Positions 26,634 to 36,017 are shown, counted from the first letter of the stretch. The stretch is DNA of 64,000 nt from Bradyrhizobium frederickii (GCF_004570865.1 NZ_SPQS01000028.1:1-64000); one strand, 5' to 3'. Program-made: numbers and translations. The notes: a model not told the origin generated them from the letters alone.

Positions 26634-27770
26634 TCAGGATTGCTGTTTCTTCCACTGACGATGCTGCTCACGAAGCGCAGCTTCAGTCGCGGCAAGCTGG
26701 CGATCGTAGTCCAGTTCGCCGGGGCTTTTGGCAGCCACTTGCGCAGAAAGGATAAGGACCCGCCACGCCGCGTACTCGTGAAATGGGTTTAGACCGATAA
26801 CGTTACCGAGCGTGAGATCACTCGGCACGGGCGCCAACAACAGCCTAGCGAAGGCCGCGATGGCAGCATTCATATCCCAATTAGAGACGAACAGAACCAA
26901 GGCGCACAAGGCAAGCAATGCGACCGGTGCTCCTTTTAACCTAAAGGACTCAGGACGCACCCTACCAATATCGATTCCGCCATTCACCGCGACGAAGGCG
27001 GCAAGCGAGACCGCTGCGTCGTAGTAGCGCTGAAGCACGGTCGGATCGAACACCTCGCGCTGATAATGTTTCCGAAGAAGTCCTCCCGCTTGTCGACAAA
27101 CCGCGTCGTCCATTGGCACACCTCTTATCAGAGCGAACAGATGCTGATGATCCTCGGTGAACTGAGATTTAGCCGCGGCTTTCCAATTAAATGCGGGCAT
27201 TTCCGCCTGAGCTGGATGGAATATCCAACGCTGGTAGCTCGGATGACGATGGAGTGCTCGCGTCCAGGAAATAGCTTCTGGCGACGTTGTCAGAGTGAAG
27301 CGACTGGCAGACTTGAGATCGAAAAACCATTGGCGCATTTCCCGAACACGCCTTTGGTCAAACAACCCTTGCTCGATACCCTTGCATACGAGGAGCCGTA
27401 CAGCCCTTGTTTCTGTGCTCTTCTCCGAACCAAAGTCGAGGAGGCTTGCTTGCGCGGATCGATCCTCATCATCGCTGTAGAACTCGCAGAATGGGTGGTG
27501 GGCGTTGCCGCCGTTGGGATCGACGAACCTGAAATGGGCCTGCCGGAGAACGGCTCTTGATCCGCGCGGCGATCTTGAGGAGCGAACCACGCGAGCACCG
27601 AACTTACCGCACGATGAGCATTGGACATCGGAGCGGATCGAATCGCCAAATGTGCTAAGAAGCTCGGCCCCATCACGTTCCGACGTCGGCTGTAGACCTG
27701 TCATTAACATCGCGAGCTGGTCGACATCCAGCTCGCGAGCGAATCTAACTGAAAACGCGGTCGCGGGCAT
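26634..27770 (-). CDS. Unknown protein, third gene of the OLD/helicase operon
   Basis: This 378-residue protein has a run of G before its ATG (AGGGGGG). Near residue 50 is a likely metal site, CSSCGKFG ... RQAHFRFVDP ... HHPFCEFY (two Cys, then His and Cys). The spacing recalls the N-terminal zinc-finger region of CoiA-like proteins, but the match is loose. The middle has many Trp and His (HPSYQRWIFHPAQAEMPAFN). A hydrophobic segment near residue 280 (APVALLALCALVLFVSNWDM) may be a membrane or buried helix. It lies 187 bp after the helicase on the same strand and ends the operon. I do not recognise a family; the context suggests an accessory or effector of the defence system. Confidence 0.6.
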   Translation of the reverse strand: MPATAFSVRFARELDVDQLAMLMTGLQPTSERDGAELLSTFGDSIRSDVQCSSCGKFGARVVRSSRSPRGSRAVLRQAHFRFVDPNGGNAHHPFCEFYSDDEDRSAQASLLDFGSEKSTETRAVRLLVCKGIEQGLFDQRRVREMRQWFFDLKSASRFTLTTSPEAISWTRALHRHPSYQRWIFHPAQAEMPAFNWKAAAKSQFTEDHQHLFALIRGVPMDDAVCRQAGGLLRKHYQREVFDPTVLQRYYDAAVSLAAFVAVNGGIDIGRVRPESFRLKGAPVALLALCALVLFVSNWDMNAAIAAFARLLLAPVPSDLTLGNVIGLNPFHEYAAWRVLILSAQVAAKSPGELDYDRQLAATEAALREQHRQWKKQQS

Positions 27771-27957
27771 TTACCCCCCTATTGATCTTTTGCGTCGGGC
27801 GGACGCCGATCGAGGCAACAGTACACGACATACCAGCACTAGCTTGAGGACCTTATAAACTTACGTTCGCCTCGCCCTGCCTGACGCGTCCAGCGATCGA
27901 CTGAACTTGTTGGCCATACCTCGGGGGCCGCGACAGCAACACCACTTGGTCCACAGC

Positions 27958-29835
27958 TCAAATCACAACTATCTCGGCCTCGCTTGCGTCGAACCAATGA
28001 CGCTCGACGACATGGCGCAGCAGATCCTTCGGCGCTTTTGTATAGCAAACGATGGCCAAGCTTTCCTCCGCCCGACTGCACGTGACGTAGAGGAGGCGTC
28101 GGGTTCGGTCATTACTAGTCTCTAAGCCCGCGGCTAGATTCTTGCGGTCCGTATCACTGGGCGGTTCGACCCCAAAGAGCTTGTCGTACTTGAACAGGAA
28201 GCCCCGCGCTTCCTCGTCACTTACAATCACCATCACTCGCGGAAACTCGAGACCCTTGACACCCTGGTGTGTACCAAACGGCGACCTTCCGCTGACGTAC
28301 TCATCGTAGGCTTCAATTTGTTGAAAGTCGGTGCCTAGCATCTCGCGCCAGGCCAACACCTCACTGGCCTCTCGCTCTTCGGTGTCATCCGAAGAACCAG
28401 CCTCCAGCGCTATAAACGGCGCCAACGCCTCCGGAACATCAAAGAGGCCGCTTGTCGCAACATTCTCCAGCACCTCCCGGAATGTCGGCTTGTTCGACGA
28501 TGTGAATAGGCCAAGTAGAGCATCTGATGCGTTCTTGGCACGCTTGAGCTGTTCACTCCCCCCTGATTTAAGAGCCTCAGGAGTGAGCAGAGGCGAAGAC
28601 TCGCGAACAATGCTAGCGAGAGCAAAAGCATCATTTGCCTGAAGCGCCTTGACCGCCGGCAGCACCTGTCGACTGAAGAAGTTCAACGACGGAGACGTTC
28701 CTTCGAGAAGCGAGGTCTGAATGCGGCTTTCTCGATAGAGGGGGCGAAACATCTCAGCAAAGCCAAAGCGCACTGCCGCCATATGGTGTTCTAACGTTAG
28801 CGTCTTGAAATTGCGAGATTGATCTTTCCAGGCTTGATCGCCTGTGATCTCTGCCATTCTATCGACAACATGCTGCTCGACGCGCTGCTTGTCGCTCGCG
28901 GATTCCTGAACCGCAAACAATCTGACACATCCCTCTGGCTTGTCCGAACGCCCAATCTGAACCACATCATCCACTTCGCTGCGAATGCGGTTGAGCAGGC
29001 GAATAACCCGTTGAGGACACCTATGGTTCATAGCTTTTCGCGGAAAGACCCAGCCGTGCAGTCCTTGGCCCAAATCGACCTTCCCATCAGCGTAGATGCG
29101 CTGCATCGTGTCCCCGAGTAAGCCAAGCCCAAAATGCTCAGCATTGTCGCGCTGAACTTTCAGCAAAGCTTCCATTAGATGACGGTTCGTATCCTGGCTC
29201 TCGTCCACCAGCAAAATCGGGTATCGCGAAACTAGAAGGCGCTGAAGCGTGCTTTTTGACGTGAGAAATTCTGATGTTATGGCGATCACCTCGGCATGGT
29301 TCAAAGCGTCTCTGGTTCGATTGTCTCCGGTCGGGCTGTAAACAAACTTTACGATTCCATCGAGAGCGGCTAGGCGCCGCCTGCGGCTTTCTAGCGAACG
29401 AACATTTTCTTGGTAGGTTTTTGTCGACCTGTTCTTCGTACCGGCGATAGTTGTTTCAAGCTCAGCAATCCGCTTGGCCAGTGAATTCCGGACCCACATC
29501 CGGATGTCTTCATTGTGCCCGGATATGAGGGACCAGGCGAAGGCATGTATCGTCGAAACGTCAATGCGTGGATCGTAGTCTAATCGGCGGAGAATCTCGT
29601 CGCATGCCGCATTGGTATAAGTGATGACACCAAGCTTTTGCCTCGACAGTGTTAGGCGCCGCCCAGAGCTCTGCCGTACGTGATTGATGGCCTCAACCAA
29701 GGAACGAGTCTTTCCCGAGCCGGCACCGGCAAACAGGAAGAAGCTTTTGGGGTGATCCAAATCCAAGCAAGTCGCAATGACCTGATCGGCGTCTGAATCG
29801 CGATGATCGTCGTCACTGCGCAGAGGGTCAGGCAA
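27958..29835 (-). CDS. UvrD/Rep-type helicase, GajB-like
   Basis: TTG 29835 is favoured because GGAGG lies six bases before it, inside the end of the upstream gene; this gives 625 residues. A frame to 29868 is also open. Superfamily 1 motifs are Walker A FAGAGSGKT (about 36-44), motif Ia region VITYTNAACDEILRR, DEAD-like ILLVDESQDTNRHL, GLLGDTMQRIY, and the C-terminal GVKGLEFPRVMVI and RRLLYVTCSRAEESL. Paired with a class 2 OLD nuclease this is the GajB position of Gabija-type systems. In Gabija, GajB is thought to sense DNA ends or the nucleotide state and to act with GajA. It is longer than typical GajB (about 500 residues). Confidence 0.82.
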   Translation of the reverse strand: MPDPLRSDDDHRDSDADQVIATCLDLDHPKSFFLFAGAGSGKTRSLVEAINHVRQSSGRRLTLSRQKLGVITYTNAACDEILRRLDYDPRIDVSTIHAFAWSLISGHNEDIRMWVRNSLAKRIAELETTIAGTKNRSTKTYQENVRSLESRRRRLAALDGIVKFVYSPTGDNRTRDALNHAEVIAITSEFLTSKSTLQRLLVSRYPILLVDESQDTNRHLMEALLKVQRDNAEHFGLGLLGDTMQRIYADGKVDLGQGLHGWVFPRKAMNHRCPQRVIRLLNRIRSEVDDVVQIGRSDKPEGCVRLFAVQESASDKQRVEQHVVDRMAEITGDQAWKDQSRNFKTLTLEHHMAAVRFGFAEMFRPLYRESRIQTSLLEGTSPSLNFFSRQVLPAVKALQANDAFALASIVRESSPLLTPEALKSGGSEQLKRAKNASDALLGLFTSSNKPTFREVLENVATSGLFDVPEALAPFIALEAGSSDDTEEREASEVLAWREMLGTDFQQIEAYDEYVSGRSPFGTHQGVKGLEFPRVMVIVSDEEARGFLFKYDKLFGVEPPSDTDRKNLAAGLETSNDRTRRLLYVTCSRAEESLAIVCYTKAPKDLLRHVVERHWFDASEAEIVVI

Positions 29836-32170
29836 CTGCAACCTCCGTTTGGGTTGAGAGCAGCTCAACCTGCTTTCTTCTCAATTGGCTATCGAGCCAA
29901 TCGAGGCCCTCTCCGATGTAGCCCGGAATTTTGAGACTTTCGAAGTCCTCGGCCACCAGTATATTCAGTGCAAAAGCCCCCTTGTCGGCGTTGTTTCGGA
30001 GCGCCTCGAAGAATTGTTCGCCGATCTTTGTGACGTCAGTTGCTCCAGCGATCGCTTCCCGGAACTTTCGGACTAGGCCCGTGCCCTCGAGGCGCTCGAA
30101 GAACGCCATATTCTCAAACGCTAGCGCATCTTCGAATGTGTAAGGCAAAGCGACTTGTGCCGTCGCCGCGGTCTCCGGCCAAATAACCTGGACCGGCGTT
30201 TGGTACGCTACACAGACCTCGTGCATCAGATCACCTGATAGCTTCTTGATCACGGCGCTGTCCAGCAACTCATCAAGGCTCGATTTCCGCGGCAACCAAG
30301 TTTTAAGCGTGTCATTGTTCGTCGTAAGCCCGGCGCCCAGCCTCGGCTGAGCGGCATGATAGGTGGTCTTCTCTTTGGCCGTATCAGTTGCAGGAGCTAC
30401 TTTCTTCTCCTGGGCATCGAGATCTGTGATCACCAACGTGGTCAGCCCGAGATGATGAACCAGCGGCTTGAGCCTGTGCGCATGGCTACCACCGACCTCA
30501 AGAATAGTAACATACCCTTGGTCGACCCTTGGAAATCCGCGACGGATAAAGTGAGGAAGTAACACGCGCTCGGCAGTTCCCTCCACAAGGATGAGAGCAT
30601 CAGCAAAGAATAGGTCGGCGTGCTGGGCGCGCAGATACCGGGCGACAAAGCGCGAGGTCTCGTCCGATTGTCCGAACGCGTTCGTGAGGTTTACGACGAT
30701 TGAGATTGGAATCGCAACACCGTTCAAGCCGGCGGGAAGGCGTCGGAAGTACCTCAAGCAAGCATATTCGATCTCGTGAGCGAGGTGACTGGAATGCGTG
30801 CTGACAACTAGCTGCGTCCTTAGCAAGGTGCTGGAACGCAAATCCGGGTGTGCCCGGAGGACGTCGTAGGCTTTTCTGATAAATACTTGCTGGACTTGCG
30901 CATGTAGGTGCGCTTCCGGCTCTTCAATGAGAACGAGATGCAAGGGCTCGAACTCAGTTGCTTCGGGCTCACGCGCGGCCTTACCAACCCGCATCCATGC
31001 ATCGCGAAAGCTCATTAGTCGGAAGATCATGGAGATAAGGTTTTGATACCCGAGGCCATTGTTCGCCTCCGGCAGCCTTGCGACCGGCACCAATTCGCCG
31101 CCTTCGCAGACCACGTCGATTTCGAAGGTGATGGCGGTCTGGTGGTTCAGACCGTCTACTGGGTGTAATCGGGTAGCTACCCGCGGTTTGGGATCCGCGA
31201 CGCCGGGGTATCCCAACCCCTCGACCTCCAGGAAAGCGGACTTGAAGCTTTCGGTAAGGCGCAGGTCGAATGCTTGCTGGGCGGCTTCGATCGCTTGAAG
31301 CGCATCCAGATCACTCGCTTCCGGATATTCAGAGGGATCGAGGTGTTTTTGATAGTAGGCCCGCAGCTGCTCGGACAAGCGTCCTGGTGAGCGTCCTGCC
31401 AGACCGTCCTCATCCTCTCGCGCATTTACTGGGCCGCCAAATCCTCGCTGAGCGTTGATCTCGTTTACTCGTATCAGGCCGGTGAGCGGATCACCGTCGA
31501 GCGCTGGAACGAGCTGCGTGAGCTGCTGAGGTGCGGCAATCGAGTTCGCCGGTTCGACCAGCTTTGATGGATCAAGCGGATAGGCTCTTACAGTTAGATA
31601 TTGATTTAGCCGACGCGTCAGAAAATCCATCATGTCCGCCGGCCAGATTGTAAGTTTCCTCAGCTCCCCTCCTTCAGATCCCATCAAAGCACCGGCGCTA
31701 GCCCCTCTTATGGCAGCCGCGTCCGTCATCGCTTGCACGAAGGCCTTCTGAAATTCCGCGGGATCCTTCGGCTCCAGTCTCAATCGGACCCCAAGCAAAC
31801 CACCATTCCAGTCCAGCGTTGGCACCAGCTTGCTGACGTGGTGAAGCTCGGTTGGAGCGACCCGTAGCCAAACATCGATCGCCGGAAGATGCGGTGTCCA
31901 GATATCGAGGCTGAGGTTTGGTGCGGCTCCGCTAGCGTGCGCCGCCATCCAATCTGCCCCGATCTTGTTCAGCGCCCCCCACTGCACAAGCGTAATGTCA
32001 TGGACTTGAAATTGGCGATGTCTTGGGATGAGGAAACGCCGCATCGCCAGCATGGCCGACGTCTTACCGCTGTTGTTTGCTCCCACGAATAGGGTCTTTT
32101 CCTCGGCAAGGTCGATCCGGACAGAAAGCAGCTTTCTGAAATTGACGACTTCAATGAGACTTAAGTACAT
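29828..32170 (-). CDS. OLD-family ATPase-TOPRIM nuclease, GajA-like
   Basis: ATG 32170 follows GGGAGGG and gives 780 residues. The ABC-type ATPase has Walker A GANNSGKT (30-37), and its Walker B/signature region is VLIEEPEAHLH (about 412-422) followed by VVSTHSSHL. The C-terminal TOPRIM nuclease has Glu530 in ILVEGTAE and Asp583-x-Asp585 in VITDLDAQ. OLD proteins encoded beside a UvrD helicase form class 2; GajA of Gabija belongs there and nicks DNA when nucleotide pools fall. This protein is about 200 residues longer than usual GajA, with a long insert between Walker A and Walker B. It overlaps the helicase start, so both are coupled. Confidence 0.85.
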   Translation of the reverse strand: MYLSLIEVVNFRKLLSVRIDLAEEKTLFVGANNSGKTSAMLAMRRFLIPRHRQFQVHDITLVQWGALNKIGADWMAAHASGAAPNLSLDIWTPHLPAIDVWLRVAPTELHHVSKLVPTLDWNGGLLGVRLRLEPKDPAEFQKAFVQAMTDAAAIRGASAGALMGSEGGELRKLTIWPADMMDFLTRRLNQYLTVRAYPLDPSKLVEPANSIAAPQQLTQLVPALDGDPLTGLIRVNEINAQRGFGGPVNAREDEDGLAGRSPGRLSEQLRAYYQKHLDPSEYPEASDLDALQAIEAAQQAFDLRLTESFKSAFLEVEGLGYPGVADPKPRVATRLHPVDGLNHQTAITFEIDVVCEGGELVPVARLPEANNGLGYQNLISMIFRLMSFRDAWMRVGKAAREPEATEFEPLHLVLIEEPEAHLHAQVQQVFIRKAYDVLRAHPDLRSSTLLRTQLVVSTHSSHLAHEIEYACLRYFRRLPAGLNGVAIPISIVVNLTNAFGQSDETSRFVARYLRAQHADLFFADALILVEGTAERVLLPHFIRRGFPRVDQGYVTILEVGGSHAHRLKPLVHHLGLTTLVITDLDAQEKKVAPATDTAKEKTTYHAAQPRLGAGLTTNNDTLKTWLPRKSSLDELLDSAVIKKLSGDLMHEVCVAYQTPVQVIWPETAATAQVALPYTFEDALAFENMAFFERLEGTGLVRKFREAIAGATDVTKIGEQFFEALRNNADKGAFALNILVAEDFESLKIPGYIGEGLDWLDSQLRRKQVELLSTQTEVAVA

Positions 32171-32289
32171 TTTCGCTGGCCCTCCCAAGCGGGGCAGAAT
32201 ATTCTGAGGGCACTATCTATAATACTAAATTTTCAGAGCCTATCGGAAGAGTTGTGGATACGCTACCAGCCATCGAATAGCACAGAGCA

Positions 32290-32853
32290 GTGGGACAGAA
32301 GGCCGTGAATGCAACGACTGATGGACCTCCCGATGCAGTTAGCGAGGGAGCGGTGGCCGATGTTGAAAATTGGGTGATGCTGGAAGAGCACGAGGCGAGC
32401 CAACAAGAAAAGATGTTTGAGGAAGCCCATCGGCGAGCCACGGAACGGATCAAGGCGTACGAGGAGTGTATTATTACCGTCCTTAAAGGTCACTTGGCCG
32501 CTGAACAGGCTCTCAATTATTTGCTGACCGCGGGTAAGCGACGAAAGCGAGGTCGGAAATTTGCCGGCAAGATGTACGTCGCCAGAGGGCTCTTCGTCGA
32601 AGAGATGACTAAGGAACTCTGGAAGTTACTCGAAGTCGGCAACGACTTGCGGAATTCTATCGCTCACGGCGATAAGCAGGGCACAATCGACAACCGGATT
32701 ATCGAGCTCCGCAAAGCCTTTATCGACGCGAACACGCCCGAGCAAAAGAAGCACATTGAAGCGATGAGCGAACCGCAAATGATAACAATGGCATTCAGCC
32801 AATGCAGCAGCCACATCACGGTGGCGGCCGACAGGATCGAGCGCGCAAGCTAA
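32290..32853 (+). CDS. HEPN-like protein divergent from the OLD/helicase operon
   Basis: The frame opens at GTG 32290 (187 residues); a later Met in MLEEHEAS could also be the start. The sequence is helical and charged: ERIKAYEECIITVLKGHLAA, then EQALNYLLTAGKRRKRGRKF. In a helix near the C-terminal side is DLRNSIAHGD, an R-x4-H motif (Arg121, His126) as in HEPN ribonucleases. The position, about 120 bp from the start of the OLD gene and divergent, suggests a shared control region. HEPN domains are frequent RNase effectors in immune systems. R-N-x-x-A-H also occurs in HEPN proteins without RNase activity. Moderate confidence for the fold, low for the role. Confidence 0.6.
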   Translation: MGQKAVNATTDGPPDAVSEGAVADVENWVMLEEHEASQQEKMFEEAHRRATERIKAYEECIITVLKGHLAAEQALNYLLTAGKRRKRGRKFAGKMYVARGLFVEEMTKELWKLLEVGNDLRNSIAHGDKQGTIDNRIIELRKAFIDANTPEQKKHIEAMSEPQMITMAFSQCSSHITVAADRIERAS

Positions 32854-33525
32854 ACAGTAATATGAGCCGCCCGCCGGTTGCTCGACAAGCTGAGCAGACG
32901 TGGTGGTTCGAGGCGCCTAAGGAATGATAGCTTTTGTTGCTCCGGTTTTCAGACGACGTTCGAAGTCGCAAAGTAAGTATTGGCTTGGCTGTCTATCCCG
33001 ATGGCTGGAACTTCAAATCCCACGCCTGAGCGCGGTCATCAAATTTCGCTCACAGAGTCGATTGCTGCCTCTCGTTGGCAGTCGAGCGGCGCAGCTTCAA
33101 GACGACGCTCTTCTGTGCAAGAGGTGCTCGCCTAGTTCTGAGCACATCTGGTGGCAGCCGTGGTAGCGCCGGTCTCCGCCAACCGTCTTTGCAAAACGGG
33201 AATTTTTGGAATACAGCCGGGGGCTTTCTGTCCTTCGAACAGGCATACGGACATCTAGGTCCTGAGACCAAGTCGAAGCGACGAAAAGTCTATGTCGGTT
33301 GAGCGAGAGGGATGCAAACCGCTCCGGAGCGAGCCATTGATTTGCCGAGAAATACCGTACTAGACCAATTTTGGGAGTTCTAGGATTCGGAGAAAATTCG
33401 GTTCTCCAGCTTCATTCAAGCCCGGTTTGTATAATCGATGGGATTTCTCCGTCCGCGGAAAAGCAGGAAAGTGGCCGAGTTTCTGGCCTGTCTGCGGCTC
33501 CAAGTACGGGATGATCTTGGTGGGG
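32854..33525. other. Non-coding gap between the defence genes and tRNA-Ser
   Basis: About 670 bp hold several short overlapping frames, none with a recognised domain. This is the end of the island next to the 3' end of the tRNA, where an attachment site is expected. I could not find a second copy of the tRNA 3' end inside the window. Confidence 0.45.
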
Positions 33526-33615
33526 TGGCGGAGAGAGTGGGATTCGAACCCACGGTACGGTTTCCCGCACACACGCTTTCCAAGCGTGCGCCTTAAGCCA
33601 CTCGGCCATCTCTCC
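33526..33615 (-). tRNA. tRNA-Ser (GGA)
   Basis: Read on the minus strand, the gene starts GGAGAGATGGCCGAGTGGCT and ends in the T-arm GGTTCGAATCCC, the acceptor strand and an encoded CCA (33526-33528). The acceptor stem pairs GGAGAGA with TCTCTCC. The anticodon loop is CTTGGAAAG with anticodon GGA at 33579-33581. A long variable arm between 33545 and 33570 is diagnostic of class II serine tRNAs. Its 3' end points left, toward the pseudogene-rich region. It is therefore a likely integration site for the island. Confidence 0.97.
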
Positions 33616-33809
33616 GGAGCGCCCTCTCTTGAAGGGGCGCCGACGATTTTGCAAGGGATCGCAAGGAAAACCGGCGAATTTTCCGCAAGCTATTGTATTT
33701 ACACCACAATATTCGGCGCTGCAGATGCTCTGATCGGCCTGCAGGCTGAACCCGTGAGGTGTTTGGCGCGACGATTCAGTTGAGGATAGCAAGCGCGACC
33801 GAGGGAGCC

Positions 33810-34151
33810 ATGACCATCCGCAAGACCATCTTCGCCCTTGGCCTGATTTCGGCCCTGGGCTCCGCCCTCGCGGTGTCCGCTGCCGCCCAGGTCTGCACCC
33901 GTCAAGGCGTCGATGTCAGCTGCGACGACGGGCGGCGCGGGGTGTTGTCGGGCGATGCCATCATCTGGCCGGACGGGACGCGCTCCAGCTCGGCGCCGCA
34001 TCCAAGCGTGATCATCGGCAACAAGAGCTCGGTGCATGTCGGCACCGGCGTGTTCGTCGGCCAGGGCAAAGGCATGGTGCCGATGGACGATCCCAACGCG
34101 CCGAACAAGCGGCAGTGCGCGATTCTGGATGGGGTCTCGTATTGCTATTGA
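33810..34151 (+). CDS. Small secreted hypothetical protein
   Basis: ATG 33810 has GAGGGA upstream and gives 113 residues. The frame is open further 5', but no signal peptide would then be at the N-terminus. MTIRKTIFALGLISALGSAL with cleavage near AAAQ is a Sec signal. The mature part has four Cys (VCTRQGVDVSCDDG ... KRQCAILDGVSYCY), probably two disulfides, and Gly-rich strands (GTGVFVGQGKG). I do not recognise a domain; similar short periplasmic proteins are common in Bradyrhizobium. It is the first gene on the conserved side of the tRNA. Confidence 0.7.
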   Translation: MTIRKTIFALGLISALGSALAVSAAAQVCTRQGVDVSCDDGRRGVLSGDAIIWPDGTRSSSAPHPSVIIGNKSSVHVGTGVFVGQGKGMVPMDDPNAPNKRQCAILDGVSYCY

Positions 34152-34158
34152 GGGCCAA

Positions 34159-34301
34159 CCTCGCCCCGCTTGCGGCAAGAGGTCGGATTGCATCGAAGAT
34201 GCAATTCGGGTGAGGGGGACTCTCCGCGAATCCGACTATCACCTCTCTTGCGGAAGCGGGCCGCTCACCCCGACCCTCTCCGCCGTAAGAACGGGGCGAG
34301 G
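34159..34301. repeat. Palindromic intergenic element
   Basis: CCTCGCCCCG at 34159-34168 is the inverse of CGGGGCGAGG at 34292-34301. The space between holds further imperfect inverted segments (CTTGCGGCAAGAGG and CCTCTCTTGCGG). It fills the gap between two convergent genes and may act as their terminator region. Confidence 0.6.
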
Positions 34302-34311
34302 GAGAAGAAAG

Positions 34312-35775
34312 CTAAATCAGCCTTACGCCTGAGATCGCCGACTTCAGCCAGCGCAGCGCTTGCGGCGGTTGCGCGGCGAGCGGGGCGACGGCGGCCTTCT
34401 CGGTGCGGCACTTCTCGAGCGCGGCGACGAAATCGGCCGACCATTGCTGGATGGTGTGGCCGCGCAGCTTCTTCATCATCGCGTCCCAGCGCAGCTTGCG
34501 CTCGGTGAGCGGCATCGATGCGGCGACCGCGATCGCGCGCGCCATGCCGTCGATGTCGTGCGGATTGACGAGCAAGGCGGTATCGAGCTCGTTGGCTGCG
34601 CCCGCGAACTTCGACAGCACCAGCACGCCGGGATCGGCCGGGTTCTGGGCTGCGACATATTCCTTGGCGACGAGGTTCATGCCGTCATGCAGCGGCGTCA
34701 CCACGCCGACCTGCGCTGTGCGGTAGAGACCCGCGAGCACAGCCTGGCTGAAGCCCTTGTTCAAATAGCGGATCGGCGTCCAGTCGACCTCGCCGTGGCG
34801 GCCGTTGACGTCGGTGACGAGGCGCGCGACCTCGTTCTGGAGATTGCCATAGGCCTCGATCGCACCGCGCGAGGGATTGGCGATCTGGAGCAGCGAGATG
34901 CTGCGCGCGAATTGCGGCTGCTCGGTCCAGAGACGGTCGAACGCGCTGATGCGGTTGACGAGGCCTTTCGAATAGTCGAGGCGGTCGACGCCGATGGCGA
35001 GCCGCTCGCCGTTGAGGCTGCGCCGCAGCCGCGACACGTCTGGATGCGAGGCCGATTTGGCGGCATAGGCTGCGAACTTCTCCGCATCGATGCCGATCGG
35101 AAACACTTCACAGCGCGTGCGGCCATGCTGCGAGATCGCAACGCCGTCCTCGATGGCAAGGCCGAGCTCGCCGCCGACATAAGCAAGGAAGTTGTGGCGA
35201 TCCTCCTCGGTCTGGAAGCCGATCAGATCGTAGGCCAGCATCGCCGTGATCAGTTCGCGGTGGTTGGGAACGCCTTGCATCACCGCAGCGACGGGCCACG
35301 GCGTATGCAGGAAGAAGCCGATCGGGTCGTCGACGCCGAGATCACGCAGCTCGGCGCCGAGCGCGAGGAAATGATAATCCTGCACCCAGAACGCGGTCTT
35401 TGTTTTTCGGAAGCGCATCAAGGCGCGCGCCATGAAGGCGTTGACCTCGCGATAGCTGACATAGTCTTCGCGCGAAACGCGGATCAGGTCGCTGCGCGAA
35501 TGCAGCGCCGGCCACAGCGCCGAATTGGCAAAGCCCTCGTAATAGCCGCCGTAATGCGCCGCCGGCAGATCCAGTGTCGCGATAGCGCCCGCGCCGAGCG
35601 CTTCGATCTCAGCGAACGGTTCCTTCTGATGGCCGTCCCGTACCCGGCCTGAAGACCCCACCCAGATCGCACCCGAATGTTCCACAACCGGCAGCAGCGC
35701 CGCCGCGAGGCCGCCCGTCATGGGCTCGTTAGGTTTGCCGCGCGCGACGCGATTTGAAACGACGACTAGGTTCAC
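34312..35775 (-). CDS. otsA: Alpha,alpha-trehalose-phosphate synthase (OtsA)
   Basis: The GTG start has AGGAGG nine bases upstream; the product has 487 residues, normal for OtsA. This GT20 enzyme joins glucose from UDP-glucose to glucose-6-phosphate to give trehalose-6-phosphate. Typical blocks are NEPMTGGLAAALLPVVEHSG, IGFFLHTPWPVAAV, the donor-binding GVDRLDYSKGLVNRI with the conserved Arg and Lys, and DGMNLVAKEYVAAQ. It is cytoplasmic. It lies downstream of otsB on the same strand, 242 bp apart, so it may have its own promoter. Trehalose protects against osmotic and desiccation stress. Confidence 0.96.
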   Translation of the reverse strand: MNLVVVSNRVARGKPNEPMTGGLAAALLPVVEHSGAIWVGSSGRVRDGHQKEPFAEIEALGAGAIATLDLPAAHYGGYYEGFANSALWPALHSRSDLIRVSREDYVSYREVNAFMARALMRFRKTKTAFWVQDYHFLALGAELRDLGVDDPIGFFLHTPWPVAAVMQGVPNHRELITAMLAYDLIGFQTEEDRHNFLAYVGGELGLAIEDGVAISQHGRTRCEVFPIGIDAEKFAAYAAKSASHPDVSRLRRSLNGERLAIGVDRLDYSKGLVNRISAFDRLWTEQPQFARSISLLQIANPSRGAIEAYGNLQNEVARLVTDVNGRHGEVDWTPIRYLNKGFSQAVLAGLYRTAQVGVVTPLHDGMNLVAKEYVAAQNPADPGVLVLSKFAGAANELDTALLVNPHDIDGMARAIAVAASMPLTERKLRWDAMMKKLRGHTIQQWSADFVAALEKCRTEKAAVAPLAAQPPQALRWLKSAISGVRLI

Positions 35776-36017
35776 AGGTCGTCCCCTCCTGTTTCATTCC
35801 ACCCGTTTAACTGCCGTTCATCAATATGGTTCCTGATCATCGTTTCAACCAATTGAAACCAAAATCGGGCGCGGGCGTTGGAACTGGTTTCGCTTGCGGA
35901 ACCCAGGTAATTTCGTTGCAAAGACACCTTGTGCGATCGGTTGCGCAACAGGTTTTGCGGCGCGCCGCGACGCCGATCCGCTTCTCATTATACCTGCGAG
36001 ATGGCGCGGGCTTGGTT

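Noticed and set aside
33526..33545. A second copy of the tRNA-Ser 3' end inside the window as attL
   Set aside because: No match to the acceptor and T-arm sequence was seen elsewhere in the window; the left end, if any, must lie outside.
34360..35652. Long open frame opposite otsA
   Set aside because: otsA motifs and its ribosome-binding site are unambiguous; the opposite frame is a by-product of high-GC codon bias and shows low-complexity Asp/Arg/Ala content.
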